Assembly (NCBI GenBank): GCA_017501865.1
Contig: JAFVWD010000123.1
Span: forward strand, 1 to 6,464
DNA length: 6,464 nucleotides
Reading direction: 5' to 3'
From: Clostridia bacterium
Lineage (GTDB): Bacteria; Bacillota; Clostridia; Oscillospirales; Acutalibacteraceae
In this document: positions 5,561-6,464 of the stretch, in pieces
Position numbering within the stretch: position 1 is the stretch's first letter
How the letters are laid out: each line of letters begins with the position of its first letter
Program-made: the position numbers and the translations under genes
The notes under the pieces: model-generated
Database searches by the model: none
What the model was told of the DNA's origin: nothing
Seen by the model: only the letters and a program-made list of their open reading frames with translations

Positions 5561-5858
5561 GGGCACGCGAAAGGGCGTGTCCTATTTTCATGCCCTTTTC
5601 AGCGAAATGATATGCGATGATGCGGGAGGTGGCTGCCACTTTAGGCAGGGAATTTCCGCGGAGTATGTCCGATTTTAAACCGGGCGATTAAAAATACTAT
5701 GCAAACCGTATTGCCTGACTTAACTGAGGCTTTCGGCATTGTGTAGAACGCAAGTTTTTCCCGGAAGTTTATTCCGGTTTTTAAACGGAGTGAGCGAACA
5801 CCCCGGGTGAGTTGTTAAAATTTGCGGAGCCCGCCAAAATTTTTAGGAGGCGTTACAA
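5561..5858 (+). promoter_or_regulatory. Structured 5' leader of the S10 operon
   Basis: About 295 bases between promoter and rpsJ hold no convincing gene but are packed with hairpins. They are 5561-5568/5575-5582; a competing stem 5566-5579/5589-5604; a two-tier stem-loop with outer arms 5622-5627/5654-5659 and inner arms 5633-5637/5644-5648; 5667-5671/5681-5685; 5693-5697/5708-5712; 5713-5716/5727-5730; 5761-5766/5772-5777 followed by TTTTT; and 5817-5827/5831-5843 directly before the ribosome binding site. In E. coli the S10 leader is bound by L4, which both attenuates transcription and represses translation. By analogy this leader is a likely site of feedback control. I cannot show that L4 is the ligand or match the fold to a known class. 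Base composition is clearly richer in G and C than in the flanking intergenic DNA. Confidence 0.65.
5761..5782 (+). terminator. Terminator-like hairpin inside the S10 leader
   Basis: CCGGAA (5761-5766) and TTCCGG (5772-5777) form a perfect 6-bp stem with loop GTTTA, followed immediately by TTTTT (5778-5782). It lies about 80 bases before rpsJ in a long leader, the usual place of an attenuator. The stem is short and the T tract has only five bases, so efficiency is doubtful. Confidence 0.4.
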
Positions 5859-6170
5859 ATGGCAGTTAAGGAAAAAATCAGAATCAGACTCAAAGGTTAT
5901 GATCACAACCTCGTTGACAAAGCAGCAGAAAAGATCGTAGAAACAGCAAAGCGTACAGGCGCACAGGTTTCAGGTCCTATTCCGCTCCCAACAGAAAAAG
6001 AGGTTATCACAGTGCTCAGAGCTGTTCACAAGTATAAGGATTCCCGTGAGCAATTCGAGCAACATACTCATAAGAGACTCATAGACATTCTCAGACCTTC
6101 AAACAAAACTGTTGAAGCTCTTACAGGTCTTGAGCTCCCGGCTGGTGTTGATTTTGAAATCAAACTTTAA
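5859..6170 (+). CDS. rpsJ: 30S ribosomal protein S10 (NusE)
   Basis: S10 is part of the 30S head and, as NusE, also binds NusB and NusG in transcription antitermination. The 103-residue length is standard. The conserved loop and signature region runs from GPIPLPTEKEVITVLRAV (39-56) through HKYKDSREQFEQHTHKRLIDI (57-77). The C-terminal strand (LELPAGVDFEIKL) is typical of Firmicutes. EQHTHKR has His where EQRTHKR is common, a minor change. ATG at 5859 is preceded 8 bases upstream by AGGAGG (5845-5850). It is the first gene of the S10 operon, with rplC next. The tuf/fus/rpsL genes that often precede rpsJ in bacteria are not upstream here. A 12-bp inverted repeat covers its stop codon. Confidence 0.98.
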   Translation: MAVKEKIRIRLKGYDHNLVDKAAEKIVETAKRTGAQVSGPIPLPTEKEVITVLRAVHKYKDSREQFEQHTHKRLIDILRPSNKTVEALTGLELPAGVDFEIKL

Positions 6171-6189
6171 TCCGATAAAAGTTTGATTT
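6157..6189 (+). repeat. Perfect 12-bp inverted repeat across the rpsJ stop codon
   Basis: AAATCAAACTTT (6157-6168) pairs exactly with AAAGTTTGATTT (6178-6189), leaving a 9-base loop. The left arm encodes the last S10 residues and includes the first base of the stop codon. Only a four-base T run follows (6187-6190), so it is more likely an mRNA-stabilising or processing hairpin, or a partial attenuator, than a full terminator, because rplC must be transcribed through it. Confidence 0.6.
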
Positions 6190-6196
6190 TGAATAT

Positions 6197-6253
6197 ACCT
6201 ATTATATATAGGTGTTGCAGGTCATGTTGGCGAAAGTCAACCAATAATCTGAC
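6197..6253 (+). promoter_or_regulatory. Structured rpsJ-rplC spacer with GAAA tetraloop hairpin
   Basis: Two further stems lie before the rplC ribosome binding site (AGGAGG, 6254-6259). ACCTAT (6197-6202) pairs with ATAGGT (6208-6213). GTTGGC (6226-6231) pairs with GTCAAC (6236-6241) around a GAAA tetraloop, with one G-U pair. GTCA (6221-6224) may close the second by pairing with TGAC (6250-6253), right next to the ribosome binding site. A GNRA-capped stem beside a ribosome binding site is typical of a protein or RNA docking site, so translational control of L3 is possible. Confidence 0.4.
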
Positions 6254-6268
6254 AGGAGGAAAAAAATT

Positions 6269-6464
6269 ATGAAAAAAGGCATTATCGGAAAGAAAATCGG
6301 CATGACTCAGATTTTCGACGAAAAAGGTAACATGATTCCTGTTACTGTTGTCGAAGCAGGTCCATGCGCAGTTGTTCAGAAGAAAACAACTGAAAATGAC
6401 GGCTATGAAGCTGTTCAGCTTGGTTACGGCGACATGAAAGCTAATAAAGTGAACAAGCCTATGA
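6269..6464 (+). CDS. rplC: 50S ribosomal protein L3, 5' part
   Basis: L3 binds near the 3' end of 23S rRNA and helps to start assembly of the large subunit. The first 65 residues are present and the gene runs off the window, so it is partial and not broken. The N terminus MKKGIIGKKIGMTQIFDEKG, followed by MIPVTVVEAGPCAVVQKKT and GYEAVQLGYG, is the typical bacterial L3 start. ATG at 6269 has AGGAGG (6254-6259) 9 bases upstream. It is the second gene of the S10 operon, 98 bases after rpsJ; rplD (L4) would be expected next. Confidence 0.97.
   Translation, partial: MKKGIIGKKIGMTQIFDEKGNMIPVTVVEAGPCAVVQKKTTENDGYEAVQLGYGDMKANKVNKPM

Noticed and set aside
5607..5694. Two short open frames in the S10 leader (23 codons from ATG 5607; 24 codons from ATG 5617)
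   Set aside because: Neither has a ribosome binding site upstream, they overlap in different frames, and both run through strong stems. A leader peptide is therefore not supported.

Overview
The window looks like chromosomal DNA from a low-GC Gram-positive bacterium of the class Clostridia, possibly an uncultured gut Ruminococcaceae/Oscillospirales-type organism. This rests on the AT-rich DNA, the strong AGGAGG-type ribosome binding sites, the extended -10 (TGnTATnAT) promoters, the Firmicute-type S10 protein and the YtvI-like AI-2E family protein. No direct taxonomic marker such as rRNA is present, so the placement is an inference.

Region 1 (1-2230, minus strand) is a two-gene unit. The homoserine dehydrogenase gene (hom, 2091 to 856) is followed 21 bases later by a gene for a four-helix membrane protein with an N-terminal zinc ribbon (834 to 133). 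The unit ends in a dense cluster of four near-perfect hairpins. The last of these, followed by a T tract, is an intrinsic terminator at the window's left edge.

Region 2 (2234-4207, plus strand) diverges from hom. A YtvI-like AI-2E family membrane protein and a CpsB/YwqE-type PHP-domain phosphatase overlap by 8 bases and are probably translationally coupled. No capsule genes accompany the phosphatase here.

Region 3 (4208-5460) holds two single genes that I cannot assign to a family. The first encodes a 74-residue acidic protein with a perfect Shine-Dalgarno sequence, an extended -10 promoter, highly-expressed-type codons and its own terminator. The second encodes a 242-residue membrane-anchored protein with a Ser/Thr/Asn-rich linker and a C-terminal extracytoplasmic domain.

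Region 4 (5528-6464) is the start of the S10 ribosomal protein operon. It has a clear promoter, a roughly 295-base untranslated leader full of hairpins, rpsJ (S10/NusE), a structured 98-base spacer, and the first 65 codons of rplC (L3). The leader contains mutually exclusive hairpins, a terminator-like hairpin and a hairpin abutting the Shine-Dalgarno sequence. It is the best candidate here for an under-described regulatory element. The 74-residue protein and the hairpin cluster at the left end come next.
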